A stretch of DNA of 64,000 bases from Opitutus sp. (GCA_024707325.1 JANPZY010000004.1:558001-622000); one strand, 5' to 3'; shown: positions 38,160-49,414, counted from the stretch's first letter. The notes: generated by a model not told the origin, from the sequence alone. Program-made: numbers and translations.

Positions 38160-39089
38160 GTGACCGAGCTCAGCGTCATCATTCCCACCCACAATCCGGA
38201 TCGCGTCCGGCTGCAGCGCTGTCTGGAGGGGCTCGCGCGCCAAACGCTGGCCCCTGAGCGTTGGGAGCTCGTGGTTGTCGACAACGACAGCTTGCCCGCG
38301 GTCACGCTGCCGACCCACGCCATCGCGGCGCCGGTGCGGATCGTGCGCGAATCGGAACGCGGACTCACGCCGGCCCGTTTGCGGGGCTTTTCGGAAAGTC
38401 GCGGCTCGTTCGTGGTCTTGGTCGACGACGACAACGTCCTGTGCCCCGACTATCTCGAAAAGGCGCTCGCCCGTTTCGCTCAGCATCCGAATTTGGGAGC
38501 GCTCGGCGGTCCCGTGGAGCCTGAATGGGACGTTGTCCCCGAACCGTGGGTGATCGAGTTTTCCGGCCTGCTCGCGCTTCACGAGCACGGCCCCGATTTT
38601 CTTCTGCAACGTGGCGGTGCGGACGCGCTGTGGCCGCGGTTTGCTCCGGTCGGAGCGGGCTTGTGTATCCGCCGCGCCGCGCTCCGGTCGTATCTCGTGG
38701 CGCTGGAAACCTCGCCCGAGCGATTGCAGTTCGATCGTCGCGGCGCCTCCCTCGCCTCCGGTGGCGACAACGATCTTGTTTTCACCGTGCTCCACGCCGG
38801 TTGGGATATCGGTTACGATCCCGCGCTGGTAGTGAAACACTTGATACCAGAGCGCCGCACCCGGCTCGAGTATCTCGCAGAACTCAACGAGAGCATTCAG
38901 CACTCTTGGGTTCGCGTGCTTCATCTGCACAAACAGTGCCCCTGGCGTCCCATCCCGCGCTGGACCGTGCCGCTTCGCTCCGCACGCGCCTGGATCCGAT
39001 ATCGCGCCTGGCGCAGCCCCGCCCGTTACGTGCGCTGGCGCGGTGCGCGGGGACATTTCCGAGGTCAGGCCGACATCCGCAACGCATGA
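38160..39089 (+). CDS. glycosyltransferase family 2
   Basis: ELSVIIPTHNPDRVRLQRCLEGLARQTL; FVVLVDDDNVLCPDYLE; GTG start proposed. Confidence 0.87.
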   Translation: MTELSVIIPTHNPDRVRLQRCLEGLARQTLAPERWELVVVDNDSLPAVTLPTHAIAAPVRIVRESERGLTPARLRGFSESRGSFVVLVDDDNVLCPDYLEKALARFAQHPNLGALGGPVEPEWDVVPEPWVIEFSGLLALHEHGPDFLLQRGGADALWPRFAPVGAGLCIRRAALRSYLVALETSPERLQFDRRGASLASGGDNDLVFTVLHAGWDIGYDPALVVKHLIPERRTRLEYLAELNESIQHSWVRVLHLHKQCPWRPIPRWTVPLRSARAWIRYRAWRSPARYVRWRGARGHFRGQADIRNA

Positions 39090-40021
39090 CGCCCGGACAA
39101 TTCGCGCTCCGTTTTTTCTACACGCCGGTTGGGCGGCTGAAACAATGCATCCGCGAAGGCGGCCCGTGGGCTCAACGCAAGACCGAGCGCGGACGTCAGG
39201 AAATGGAAGCCGCCGCAGAGCGATTTGGTGCGCTGCCGACCTTCGACAACGCGCCGGTCGTCACGCTTCACCTGATGACCGGACGACGCTTCTGGTATCA
39301 AACGGTGTTCTGTCTGCACTCGTTTGCGGAGGCCGCACGCGTGAACATCGCCCCCGAGATCTACGACGACGGCTCGATCGACGCCGGCTGTCGCGAGCGG
39401 TTGTTGCGTTTGGGTCCGCGGGTGAAAATCCACAGCGCATCGGAGCTACGAGTTCGGCTCGACGCTCACCTGCCCGCGGACCGCTTCCCCGTCCTCCGCG
39501 AACGTTGGGAAAATTATCCGAACATCCGGAAGTTGATCGACGTGCATCTCGCATCGTCCGGTTGGAAGCTCGTGATCGACTCCGACCTGTTGTTTTTCCG
39601 CGAACCCACGGTCCTCGTCGATTGGCTGCTCCACCCCATGCAGCCGCTGCACGCCGTCGACTGCACCGAATCCTATGGCTACTCGCGCGGTTTGATGCAG
39701 GAACTCGCCGGAGGTCCGATCGGCCCGCTGATCAACGTCGGTTTGTGCGGTCTGCGCAGCGACGAACTCGATTGGGAAAAACTGGAGCACTGGTGCGCCC
39801 AGCTCATCGGACGCGAACGCACGAACTACTATCTCGAGCAAGCCCTCGTAGCGATGCTCGTCAGCGGCCGCACGTGCACCATCGCGCCCGCGAAGGATTA
39901 CGTCACCATGCCCTCGCGCGATGAAGCGACGCGCCCCACCGCCGTCATGCACCACTACGTGGATACGTCGAAGCGCTGGTATTTCCAGACGGCCTGGCGC
40001 CGCGTTCTTCCCGGCTCGTGA
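39086..40021 (+). CDS. putative nucleotide-sugar glycosyltransferase
   Basis: LVIDSDLLFFREPTVLVDWL DxD-type motif; locus context. Confidence 0.6.
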   Translation: MTPGQFALRFFYTPVGRLKQCIREGGPWAQRKTERGRQEMEAAAERFGALPTFDNAPVVTLHLMTGRRFWYQTVFCLHSFAEAARVNIAPEIYDDGSIDAGCRERLLRLGPRVKIHSASELRVRLDAHLPADRFPVLRERWENYPNIRKLIDVHLASSGWKLVIDSDLLFFREPTVLVDWLLHPMQPLHAVDCTESYGYSRGLMQELAGGPIGPLINVGLCGLRSDELDWEKLEHWCAQLIGRERTNYYLEQALVAMLVSGRTCTIAPAKDYVTMPSRDEATRPTAVMHHYVDTSKRWYFQTAWRRVLPGS

Positions 40022-40037
40022 GCGTTTAGCTTTCACC

Positions 40038-41216
40038 ATGAGCACACCCCTGTCTCGATCTCTCGCCCGCGAGCGGATCTCCGCGGCATTCACCTCGCTC
40101 GCCGCGCGCTTCGAGGCGATCAACCGACGCCTCGGCAGACTGTCACCGTTCGCGTTCGCCGTGTGCTGCTCGCTCGTCGCGTTTGCGGTGAGCCTCGCGT
40201 TTTATTCGCCGAAATTCTGGGTGCTCGCCCAGCCGATTCCCGGCTCGTTCGAGTGGAGCCGCGCGCTGACTTTTCTGCAGCAATCCTCCGCCCCCTTTGA
40301 CATGTCGGCCGTGCCCGAGCCGGCGATGCGCTGGCGCATCCTACCGGCGCTGGTCGCCCACGTCTTCCAGCTCGGGACGTCTGCGATTTGGGTCGTTCCC
40401 CAGGTCGGTTTGTTCGTGCTGTTCGGTTACTTCGGGACGACCCTCGCTCAGCAAACCGGCGACAGGCTTACAGGGCTGCTGGCGACCGTGCTCCTCGCCA
40501 CGACAGGCGCGGTCATCACCATCACGAATCTTCTTGGCATGAACGATGCGTGGTTCGTGATCGGCATCGTCGCCGTCGTTTGCAGTCGCTCTCCCGCCCT
40601 GCTGCTTTCGGTCGGACTGCTATGCCCATGGGTGGACGAACGCTTCCTGCTCGCTCTTCCGCTCGCCGTTTTGTGCCGGATCACACTCACGGAAAACCGC
40701 ACCCGCAGTCTGTGGTTCCTCCTGCCCGGCGTCGCCGTGTATCTCGGCGTCCGGCTTTTCGTCACCCTTTCGGGACAGGATACGGGATCGAGCAGCTACG
40801 TCGCCTCGATGCTCGCCCACCTGTCGCCTAGTCTTCCTTACGTGCCACTCGGGTGGTGGATGGGTTTTCGAATCGGCTGGGTGCTGCTCGTGCTTCCCGT
40901 CGTCACGCTGTGGCTTTGTTCTCAACGCAAGTCCGCAGCCGCACTCGTCGTTTTTGGCTTCGGCACGTTGGTGGGTATTACGCTCCTTGCCTCTGACACG
41001 ACCCGCTCCACCTCGCTGCTGCTCCCGCTTCTCATCGGCAGCATTCTGGTTGGCGCGAAAGACTTCGGGCCGACCACGAATCGGCTGATCCTGTCAGGCA
41101 CGCTACTTGGCAATCTCATCCAGCCCTTCGCATGGATCACCTACAACAAACTGTGGCTGATCCTGCCGCTTCCCGTGGAGTTGTTTCGCAGCTGGAAAAA
41201 CTGGGGCGTCTTCTGA
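40038..41216 (+). CDS. polytopic membrane protein of the polysaccharide locus
   Basis: many predicted TM segments; co-oriented between glycosyltransferases. Confidence 0.65.
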   Translation: MSTPLSRSLARERISAAFTSLAARFEAINRRLGRLSPFAFAVCCSLVAFAVSLAFYSPKFWVLAQPIPGSFEWSRALTFLQQSSAPFDMSAVPEPAMRWRILPALVAHVFQLGTSAIWVVPQVGLFVLFGYFGTTLAQQTGDRLTGLLATVLLATTGAVITITNLLGMNDAWFVIGIVAVVCSRSPALLLSVGLLCPWVDERFLLALPLAVLCRITLTENRTRSLWFLLPGVAVYLGVRLFVTLSGQDTGSSSYVASMLAHLSPSLPYVPLGWWMGFRIGWVLLVLPVVTLWLCSQRKSAAALVVFGFGTLVGITLLASDTTRSTSLLLPLLIGSILVGAKDFGPTTNRLILSGTLLGNLIQPFAWITYNKLWLILPLPVELFRSWKNWGVF

Positions 41217-41271
41217 GACAGATGATCCCCACACATGATTGGGCGCGAATGCCGTCCACTCCGCGCTACTG

Positions 41272-42474
41272 ATGCCCACGATCCTCGTCGTCGCCCCCGG
41301 GCCATTGTGCCGGAATCCGCGCCCGCTCAAGGAAGCCATCGCCTTGGCGGCAGCGGGCTACGATGTGACCGCGCTCACGGGCTTTATTTCCGACGAACAC
41401 ACCGGGATCGATCGCGCGCTTCTCCGCGAGAGCACCGTGAAGCTCGTCGTGGCGAAACCGCCTCGCAGAGTTCGCCATTTTTGGCAGCGCGCCCGCGTCT
41501 GGGTCGCCCGCAATGCAGTTACCCGCTTCGGTATCTCCTCGGCGTGGGCGCTCGGCGCGCACTCCTCGCTTTTCAAAGCCGTCCGTGCCCGACCTGCTGA
41601 CCTCACCATCGTGCACAGCGAGATTCCTTTGTGGATCGGCCACCGTCTGCTCACGACTGGACGCCGGATCGCGGCCGACATCGAGGACTGGCACTCCGAA
41701 GACCTCTTGCCCGAAGCCCGCCGTTCGCGCCCGCTCGCTCTGCTGCGAAAAATCGAGTCCTCGCTGCTGCAACGGGCGGCGTATTGCACCACGACCTCCG
41801 CGAGTCTCGCGGCCGCACTCGCCGCTCGCTACGGCGGCCGCACACCTGCGGTCTTGCCCAATGTTTTCCCGCTCCAACCGGTGCCGCTTGCGCGTCCATC
41901 GCGTGCGCCGGAGTTGGTTTGGTTTTCTCAGACGATCGGCCCGGGGCGCGGCCTCGAGGAATTTCTGCGGCATTGGGCGAAGTTGCCCGCCAGCGGTGGA
42001 CGATTGACCCTGCTCGGCCAAATCGCGCCCTCCTACGCCGCCCAGCTCCGAGCTATCCTCCCGCCCGACTGCCAGTCGCGCCTTTCGTTTCACGAGCCGG
42101 TTCTCCCTTCCGCGCTTCCGACCAAGCTCGCCGAATTCGACGTGGGGCTCGCACTCGAACACAACGAACCTGCCAGCCGAAATCTCACGATCACCAACAA
42201 GATCTTCCAGTATCTCAACGCCGGTCTCGCCGTCATCGCCACGCCCACTGCCGGTCAAATCGAGGTCATGAAAACCGCATCCGACGCCGGCCTTCTGCTC
42301 GATTTCAACGATCCCGACGCGCACACGACGCTGCATCCGTTCCTCCAGAACTCGACTGCGATCGGCTCCGCCCAGATCGCCGCCCGCCGAGCGGCTGAGC
42401 AACACTACTGTTGGGAACGGCACGCGCCCACTCTCCTGAATCTCGTGGAGCAAGCACTCCGGTCGCCCGCATGA
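41272..42474 (+). CDS. glycosyltransferase family 4-like protein
   Basis: ILVVAPGPLCRNPRPLKEAIALAAAGYDVTALTGF; NLTITNKIFQYLNAGLAVIATPTAGQIEVM. Confidence 0.8.
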   Translation: MPTILVVAPGPLCRNPRPLKEAIALAAAGYDVTALTGFISDEHTGIDRALLRESTVKLVVAKPPRRVRHFWQRARVWVARNAVTRFGISSAWALGAHSSLFKAVRARPADLTIVHSEIPLWIGHRLLTTGRRIAADIEDWHSEDLLPEARRSRPLALLRKIESSLLQRAAYCTTTSASLAAALAARYGGRTPAVLPNVFPLQPVPLARPSRAPELVWFSQTIGPGRGLEEFLRHWAKLPASGGRLTLLGQIAPSYAAQLRAILPPDCQSRLSFHEPVLPSALPTKLAEFDVGLALEHNEPASRNLTITNKIFQYLNAGLAVIATPTAGQIEVMKTASDAGLLLDFNDPDAHTTLHPFLQNSTAIGSAQIAARRAAEQHYCWERHAPTLLNLVEQALRSPA

Positions 42475-43415
42475 CGCCTCTGGTTTCGATTCTCATTCCG
42501 GCCTACAACTCGGCCGCGTGGATCGAGGAGACCCTGCGCTCCGCGCTGGCGCAGACGTGGCCGCACCGTGAGATCATCGTCGTGGACGACGGTTCGTCAG
42601 ACGACACCGTCGAGCGCGCGCGCCGCTTCGCTTCGTCCGGCGTGCGCGTGCTCTCGCAGCCCAACGCGGGTGCCAGTGCCGCGCGAAATCGCGCGTGGCG
42701 CGAGAGCCGCGGCGACTGGCTGCAATTTCTCGATGCCGACGACCTGCTCGAGCCGCGCAAGATTGAGCATCAACTCCGTCTCGCCCACACGCTCGGCCCC
42801 GATTTCGCCTACTGCGCACGTTGGACCCGCTTCACGCGCACGACGGCGGACGCTGATTTCACTCCGCAACCGCTCTGCCGCGATGCAAACCCCGAGGAGT
42901 GGATCACGCTCAAGCTTCGCGACAACGTGATGATGCATCCCGCGGCGTGGCTCGTGTCGCGCCCGTTGGCGGAACGAGCCGGACCATGGGACGAATCGCT
43001 CAGCCTCGACGACGACGGCGAGTTTTTCAGTCGCGTGGTGTTCGCCAGCCACGGTGTGAGGCACTGTGAAGAAGCGCTGAGTTATTATCGCTCGAACATC
43101 TCCGGCAGCCTGAGCAAACGACGCTCGACCGCCGCGTGGCAGTCGGGCTTTCGCTCGCTCGAGCTCACGGCCGATCGCCTGCTCGCACGCCGACGTGACA
43201 CAGAAACGAAATCCGCCGCGGCCAATGCGTATCAGCAGCTCGCCTACAGCGCCTACCCCGACGAAGCCTCGATCGCCGCGCGATGTGAGAGGCGCGCGCG
43301 AGAGCTGGGCGGAAGCAACGTGCAACCCGGGGGCGGCGCGGCCTTTCGCGGCCTCAGCCGTTTTCTCGGCTGGCGTTTCGCGCGCCGCCTGCAGCTCTGG
43401 CGTCAGATGCTTTGA
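42471..43415 (+). CDS. glycosyltransferase family 2
   Basis: PLVSILIPAYNSAAWIEETLRSALAQTWPHREIIVVDDGSSDDTVERARRF. Confidence 0.92.
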   Translation: MTPLVSILIPAYNSAAWIEETLRSALAQTWPHREIIVVDDGSSDDTVERARRFASSGVRVLSQPNAGASAARNRAWRESRGDWLQFLDADDLLEPRKIEHQLRLAHTLGPDFAYCARWTRFTRTTADADFTPQPLCRDANPEEWITLKLRDNVMMHPAAWLVSRPLAERAGPWDESLSLDDDGEFFSRVVFASHGVRHCEEALSYYRSNISGSLSKRRSTAAWQSGFRSLELTADRLLARRRDTETKSAAANAYQQLAYSAYPDEASIAARCERRARELGGSNVQPGGGAAFRGLSRFLGWRFARRLQLWRQML

Positions 43416-43436
43416 AGTGAGCGGCATCATCCTGTC

Positions 43437-44757
43437 ATGAGGAAAGTCCTGATCGTCTCGCCGCATTTCGCGCCGGTAAACGCGCCCGACATGCACCGTG
43501 TCCGCCTCGCGCTGCCATATCTCCGCGAGCTCGGCTGGGAACCGGTGGTGCTGTGTCTGGATCCTGCGACGGTTGAAGGCGCGGTGTTCGACCCACTGCT
43601 GGAAACGACCTACCCGCACGATCTCCGCATCGTGCGAGTGAAAGGGATTTCGCCGCGCGCGACGCGCTGGGCTGGATTCGGAAATCTTTGGTTACGCGTT
43701 GGACGTGCCTTTGCGCGGGCCGGCGAACGCCTGCTCGCGGCGGAAAAATTCGATCTCGTTTTTATCAGCACCACGCAGTTTTCCGCATTTGGACTGGGTC
43801 CGCGGTGGAAACGCCGGTTCGGCGTTCCCTACGTGCTCGATTACCAGGATCCGTGGATCAATCCTTACTACCGGGACACGAAAACCCGGCCGCCCGGCGG
43901 TCGTCTGAAGTTTGCCCTGAGTCAGTGGACCGCGCGGCGCATCGAGCCGCAGGCGTTGCGCGAAGCTGGCCGCGTTGTTCTCCGTCTCACCCGCCTACAG
44001 CTCCATGCTGGCGGAAAGTTATCCTTGGTTCGATCCTGCGCACGTGACGGTGCTGCCGTTTGGCGCAGCGGAGGCCGATTTTGCTGCCGCACGCTCCCAT
44101 CGCCCGGCGGCGCCGCTCATTGATTTCGACGACGGCTGCCAGCACTTTGTTTATGCGGGGCGCGGCGGCGCCGTCATGGCGTTTGCATTGCGCGCGCTGT
44201 TTCGCGCGTTCCAGCTTTATCTGGAAAACAATCCCGCCGACGCGCGGCGCATGCGGTTTCATTTTATCGGCACCGATTACGCGCCACCGCCGCTCGGTCG
44301 CGAGTGCGCGCTGCCGCTCGCGCGCGAACTCGGGATCGAAAAGTTCGTCACCGAACAGTGCGAGCGCGTGCCGTATTTCGACGCGCTCCACTACCTGCAA
44401 CGCGCCGACGCGGTGCTGGCCATCGGCTCCGACGATCCGGGTTACTCGGCCTCGAAGATTTATCCGTGTATTCTCGCTCGGCGGCCATTGCTGCTCGTCT
44501 ATCACGAGAAGAGTCCCGTGCTGGACTTTGCACGACGCGTTTCGGCCGGAACGGCATTTTCCTTTGCCGATGCTCGAGACCATGAAGAGCTTGCCCGCCG
44601 CATCCTTGCGGGATGGTTTGGCAACCCGATGCGGAGACTTCAAGAGGGCCACGACGAAACCGCTTTTCGACCGTTCACGGCCGCTGCCCTCACCACCCGG
44701 CTCGCCGAGGTTTTCGAGCAAGCCGCCGCAGTCGCGAGAACATCTTCGCATCGATGA
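43437..44757 (+). CDS. glycosyltransferase family 4-like (frameshift about 43974-43984)
   Basis: MRKVLIVSPHFAPVNAPDMHRVRLALPYL...YVLDYQDPWINPYY then SVSPAYSSMLAESYPWF in another frame. Confidence 0.85.
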
Positions 44758-46208
44758 GTGCCGCCCTCAGAAACGCGTGGTTGGACGCGGGTGATCCCAT
44801 CCGCGCCGAACGCAACGCTCGCCTGCTGTTTCGCTTCGCCGTAGCCGCAGTCATCGCCGCGTGCACCTATTACGGCGTCACGGCCAAGACCGCCGATCCG
44901 CTGCATCTCTACGAAGGCCTGCTCATGCTCGTGCTCGCGGCTATACCTGCGATCCGGTGGGCGCGAAATGGCGGACAACAGTTGCCGATTTTCGAGGTGT
45001 TCATGCTCACAACGGCCAACACCTACGCATTGCCGCTGCTCAACGGTCATGAATCGCTGCGCATGTATCCGCCCGAGCTCATCTCCTCGGCGGGCTTCAC
45101 CGTCCTGTTGTTTCAGGTGGTATGTATTCTGACCTTTTATGGCGTGCGAGGACGCCCCGGACGCACGCCTTTCTACACCGACGAAGTTTTGGGAGGCGAC
45201 CTTACGCGTTTCGTCGGACTCGGCCTAACCATCACGACGATCTACACCTTCGTCTCGATTTACACCGACCTTATCCCGCAGGAACTCGCCAGCATCTTTC
45301 GCGCGGTGTTCTACGGCATCGGCCTCGTCTCGATTTTCGTGCTGTCCAGACAAACCGGCATCGGACTCCTCAAACCACAGGAACGCGCCTGGTTCATTTT
45401 CAACATGGTGTCGCAGGTCACGATGATGTTCTCGACGCTCTTCCTGGTGGGCGGCGTCTCGTGGCTGGTGCTGGCGCTGCTGGGCTACGTTTCCGGCAGC
45501 CGCCGCATTCCGTTTGTGACCTTGGGCATTTGCGTGGCCGTCCTTGCGATACTGCACAACGGCAAATCCAGCATGCGCGCGGAGTATTGGCGGGCGGACG
45601 GCTTTCGCAAGCAAGCCGAGTTCGTGGAGCTCCCCTCTTTCTTCACCAAGTGGGTCGAATACGGCGTCACAACAGTTCCGGGCAATGATCCAGACGAGGA
45701 ACAACAACTCGCCGCCAAGCTCCTCGATCGGACTTCCCTGTTCCACCTTCTCTGCCTGGTCCAAGCGCAGACTCCCGATTGGAAGCCGTTTCTCAACGGT
45801 GAGACGTATTGGGGCATCCCCGCGCAGTTCGTGCCTCGCATCCTCTGGCCTGACAAACCACTCGCGCACGCCGCCACCTCCACCATGTCCGTTTACTACG
45901 GGCTGCAGCGAATCGAGGACACCGCCACGACCACCATCGGGTTCGGCATGCTGATCGAATCATACGTGAACTTCGGCATGTTCGGCGTCGCCGGCTTTGC
46001 CGCCTTTTTCGGGTTTTTCTACAAACAGGTCCACGCTCGGTGCGCGGACAGTCCGATGCTTTCCTTCGCCGGACTCTTCACCGTCGTGCTGATGGCGTGG
46101 TCCTTCCAAACCGAGGCACCGCTGGGTATGTGGCTCAGTTCCATGTTCCAGGCGTGTGTTGCGGTCATGGCAGTTCCTTTCCTCCTCCGTAATCTGTTCG
46201 GCCGCTGA
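44754..46208 (+). CDS. Wzy-like oligosaccharide repeat-unit polymerase
   Basis: polytopic; FVPRILWPDKP...GFGMLIESYVNFGMFGVAGFAAFFGFF typical of this family. Confidence 0.65.
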   Translation: MSAALRNAWLDAGDPIRAERNARLLFRFAVAAVIAACTYYGVTAKTADPLHLYEGLLMLVLAAIPAIRWARNGGQQLPIFEVFMLTTANTYALPLLNGHESLRMYPPELISSAGFTVLLFQVVCILTFYGVRGRPGRTPFYTDEVLGGDLTRFVGLGLTITTIYTFVSIYTDLIPQELASIFRAVFYGIGLVSIFVLSRQTGIGLLKPQERAWFIFNMVSQVTMMFSTLFLVGGVSWLVLALLGYVSGSRRIPFVTLGICVAVLAILHNGKSSMRAEYWRADGFRKQAEFVELPSFFTKWVEYGVTTVPGNDPDEEQQLAAKLLDRTSLFHLLCLVQAQTPDWKPFLNGETYWGIPAQFVPRILWPDKPLAHAATSTMSVYYGLQRIEDTATTTIGFGMLIESYVNFGMFGVAGFAAFFGFFYKQVHARCADSPMLSFAGLFTVVLMAWSFQTEAPLGMWLSSMFQACVAVMAVPFLLRNLFGR

Positions 46209-46211
46209 CCC

Positions 46212-47054
46212 ATGGTGACCTCGTTCAACTCCCCGCTCCCCCTGCCCGCTTCGTTGCTCGCGCTCCGACGGATCCGTTTTCCCCGCAAGCTCGGCTTCTG
46301 CGACCGTTTGTTCGGCGCCTCCCTCGCTCGGCACGGTATCGCCTGGGTGCGCACGGCCGCCGGTCCGGTTTGGAAGCTCGACCTCGCCAACACCACGCAC
46401 CGCTGGCTCGTTTACGGCGATTATGAAGGCCCCGCGCTGTGGCGGTGGCTCGAAAAGAACCCGCCCTTGCGCGACCCGATCGTCGATTCCGGTGCCAACA
46501 TTGGCCAGACGGTCCTCACGTTTGCCTCACAATTTCCCTCCACGCGCATCTTTGCCTATGAACCGGGCGCCGCTGCGCGCGAGTGGCTCGCTCAAGGCGT
46601 GCGGGAAAACAAACTCGACGCCGTCACGATCCGCCCGGTCGGTCTCGGTGCGAGTCCATCGCAGGCGCGACTCGCCTCGGCGGGCAGCTCTTCGAGTCAC
46701 GGTTCCTGGAACCGCATTTCTCAAAGCGAAGGCGAAACGATCGAGCTCAACACCATGGATCGCGAACTGAGCGAACTCGGCATCGAAACCATCGGCTTCT
46801 GGAAACTCGACATGGAAGGATACGAGCTCGAAGCGATCCGCGGCGCGCGCTCGGCGCTCTCGCGGCACGCCGTTCGCGCCATCTACGCGGAGATCGGTTG
46901 TCCGGAAGAATCCGAGGTTTTCCGCACCCTCGCCGACCACGGCTACAGCGCCCATCGCATCATGCCCGACGGCAGCCTCCGCCCCTGCCGCTCCGTCGCC
47001 GCTTACGAAAGCGCTCTCTTTCTCGCTCCGGGACATCCCGCAGCATCTCGCTAA
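46212..47054 (+). CDS. FkbM family methyltransferase
   Basis: IVDSGANIGQTVLTFASQFPSTRIFAYEPG; GFWKLDMEGYELEAIRGA. Confidence 0.88.
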   Translation: MVTSFNSPLPLPASLLALRRIRFPRKLGFCDRLFGASLARHGIAWVRTAAGPVWKLDLANTTHRWLVYGDYEGPALWRWLEKNPPLRDPIVDSGANIGQTVLTFASQFPSTRIFAYEPGAAAREWLAQGVRENKLDAVTIRPVGLGASPSQARLASAGSSSSHGSWNRISQSEGETIELNTMDRELSELGIETIGFWKLDMEGYELEAIRGARSALSRHAVRAIYAEIGCPEESEVFRTLADHGYSAHRIMPDGSLRPCRSVAAYESALFLAPGHPAASR

Positions 47055-48242
47055 ATGGCAGTCGACGCACACGCGCCGCGACTCGCGATCGTTCTCTCGC
47101 ATCCCACGCAGTATTACTCGCCGTGGTTTCGCTGGCTCGCGCAACACACCGCGCTTCGCCTGCATGTATTCTATCTGTGGGAGGCAGGATCCACCGCGAC
47201 GCGCGATCCGCACTTCGACACCACGTTTGCATGGGACGTCGATTTGCTCTCGGGCTACAGCTACGAGTTCGTGCCCAACACCTCGTCCCGAGCGGGCACC
47301 TATCACTTTGACGGCCTGCGCAATCCCACGCTCACGAGACGTCTGGCCGCGTGGAAGCCCGACGCGATCCTGCTCTTCGGCTATGCCTACGAGAGCAATC
47401 TGCGCGTCCTCTTCTGGGCGCGACGCCACGGCGTGCCGGTCATTTTCCGCGGCGATTCCCATCTGCTCGGCCGTGCGCGTCCTCCGCTGCGCACGCGGCT
47501 TCTGCTGCGTTTTCTTTTCCGTCAGTTTGCCGCGTTCGCGTATGTCGGCGCGGTCAATCGCGATTACTTCACGACCTTCGGCGTGCCGTCGCGAAAACTC
47601 TTTTTCGCCCCCCACGCGGTGGATGACTCGCGTTTCAACCTGACTGACGAACGCACGATCAACGAGGCGACGCGGTTGCGCCATGAACTCGGCCTCGGTC
47701 GCGAGACACGCGTTATTCTCTTCGCCGGCAAATGGGTGCCCGCGAAACAGCCGCGCGAGCTGCTGGAGGCCTTCCTCGCACTCGATTATCCGAAGTCTGC
47801 GCTCGTTTTCGTCGGCGACGGCGAAGAGCGCGACGCGCTCAAGACGCTCGCCGCTCGTGCGCCCGCAGGCCGCGTTCACTTTTTGCCCTTCGCCAACCAG
47901 AGCGAAATGCCATCGCGCTATCTCATGGCGGATGTCTTCGCCCTCCCCTCTCGCGGGCTCTACGAAACGTGGGGCCTCGCGATCAACGAAGCGATGCACC
48001 TCGGTCGTCCGTGCCTTGTGAGCGATCGCGTCGGCTGCCAGCGCGATTTGGTGACCGAAGGAAAGACGGGATGGGTTTTCTCCGTCGATGATCCCGACGG
48101 ATTGAAGGAGGCGCTAGCTCGAGCCTGCTCAGCCGATCTTGAGGCCATGAAGCCCGCTGTGGCGTCACGTATCTCTGGATACACCTACTCCGAGAGCACC
48201 GCCGGCTTACTCGATGCTTTCGGTTCCGTCCATCGACGGTAA
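47055..48242 (+). CDS. glycosyltransferase family 4
   Basis: VILFAGKWVPAKQPRELLEAFLAL; DVFALPSRGLYETWGLAINEAMHLGRPCLVSDRVG. Confidence 0.87.
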   Translation: MAVDAHAPRLAIVLSHPTQYYSPWFRWLAQHTALRLHVFYLWEAGSTATRDPHFDTTFAWDVDLLSGYSYEFVPNTSSRAGTYHFDGLRNPTLTRRLAAWKPDAILLFGYAYESNLRVLFWARRHGVPVIFRGDSHLLGRARPPLRTRLLLRFLFRQFAAFAYVGAVNRDYFTTFGVPSRKLFFAPHAVDDSRFNLTDERTINEATRLRHELGLGRETRVILFAGKWVPAKQPRELLEAFLALDYPKSALVFVGDGEERDALKTLAARAPAGRVHFLPFANQSEMPSRYLMADVFALPSRGLYETWGLAINEAMHLGRPCLVSDRVGCQRDLVTEGKTGWVFSVDDPDGLKEALARACSADLEAMKPAVASRISGYTYSESTAGLLDAFGSVHRR

Positions 48243-48246
48243 CGCC

Positions 48247-49384
48247 ATGAAGATCACGATCGTGATGGGTTTTTTTTCTCCCCATGCCGCCCGCAGCCGG
48301 CGGCGCGACGGAGAAGTCATGGCACGGCCTCGCGCGTGAATTCGTGCAGCGCGGCCATGACGTGACGGTGATTTCACGCTCGTGGCCCGGTTGGCCTGAA
48401 GAGGAGACGATCGCCGGTGTGCGTTATGTGCGACTGCCCGGTTTTGATCATACGCCCCGTCTCCGCACGAACCTGTGGAGAGATCTCCGCTGGAGCTGGC
48501 GCGTGTGGTGGCGACTGCCGGCCGCCGACGTCACGATCGTGAACTGCATCGCGCTCCCCGTATTGCTGGGGTGGATACGCAAGCGCGCCGGCCGAATCGC
48601 GGTCATGACCGGACGAACCCCCAAGGGCCAATATCACCTCTATCGCCGCATCGATCATGTGCTCGCCGTCAGCTCACCGGTTGCCGATGCGATCCGTCGC
48701 GAGAACCCGACACTCGCACAACGCAGCGTCATCGTGGGCTACCCCATCGCCTGCGCTCAACTCGATGGGACGCGCCCCGTCGACGATACCGCTCCGGTCA
48801 CGCTCGGCTACGTGGGCCGTCTGCACAAAGAGAAAGGTCTGGAGCTTCTCGCTGCCGCGGCCGCTCTGCTCGCGCAGCGTTCCGATTTGCCGCCGTGGCG
48901 ACTCGTCCTCAGCGGCCCGTCGGATGTCGCCCGCGGCGGTTCCGGTCCGGAGTTTCTCGCGAAACTGCAGAGTCAGCTCTCTCGCGCACTGCCGGCCGAT
49001 CGTTTTGCGATTCTGCCCGCCGCTTTCGATCCGGCCGCCCTCGCCCAACGCTATCGAGAGATCGATCTGTTTTGTTACCCCAGCCTCGCCGAGCACGGAG
49101 AAACCTTCGGCGTAGCCGTGGCCGAAGCGATGGCCGCGGGCGCGGTGCCGGTCGTGTCGGCGCTTTCGTGTTTCGAGGATTTCGTGCAGCACCGTCGCAA
49201 CGGCATCGTCTTCGATCACCGCGCGCCCGATGCGCCGCAACGATTCGCTGACGCACTCGCCCCTTTGATCACGGATTCAACGCGTCGCCGCTCGCTTGCC
49301 GGGAAAGCGAAAACAGAAGTGCAACGTTATGATTTTCCCCGACTGGCCGACCGGCTGCTCGACGTGTTTTCGCCATTGAAGTGA
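48247..49384 (+). CDS. glycosyltransferase family 4 (frameshift at T8 48270-48277)
   Basis: start MKITIVMGFF then in another frame PMPPAAGGATEKSWHGLAREFVQRGHDVTVISRSWPGW; TLGYVGRLHKEKGLELLAAA; FCYPSLAEHGETFGVAVAEAMAAG. Confidence 0.87.
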
Positions 49385-49414
49385 AGTCCCTGTCTGCGCC
49401 GTAATCGCCACTAC

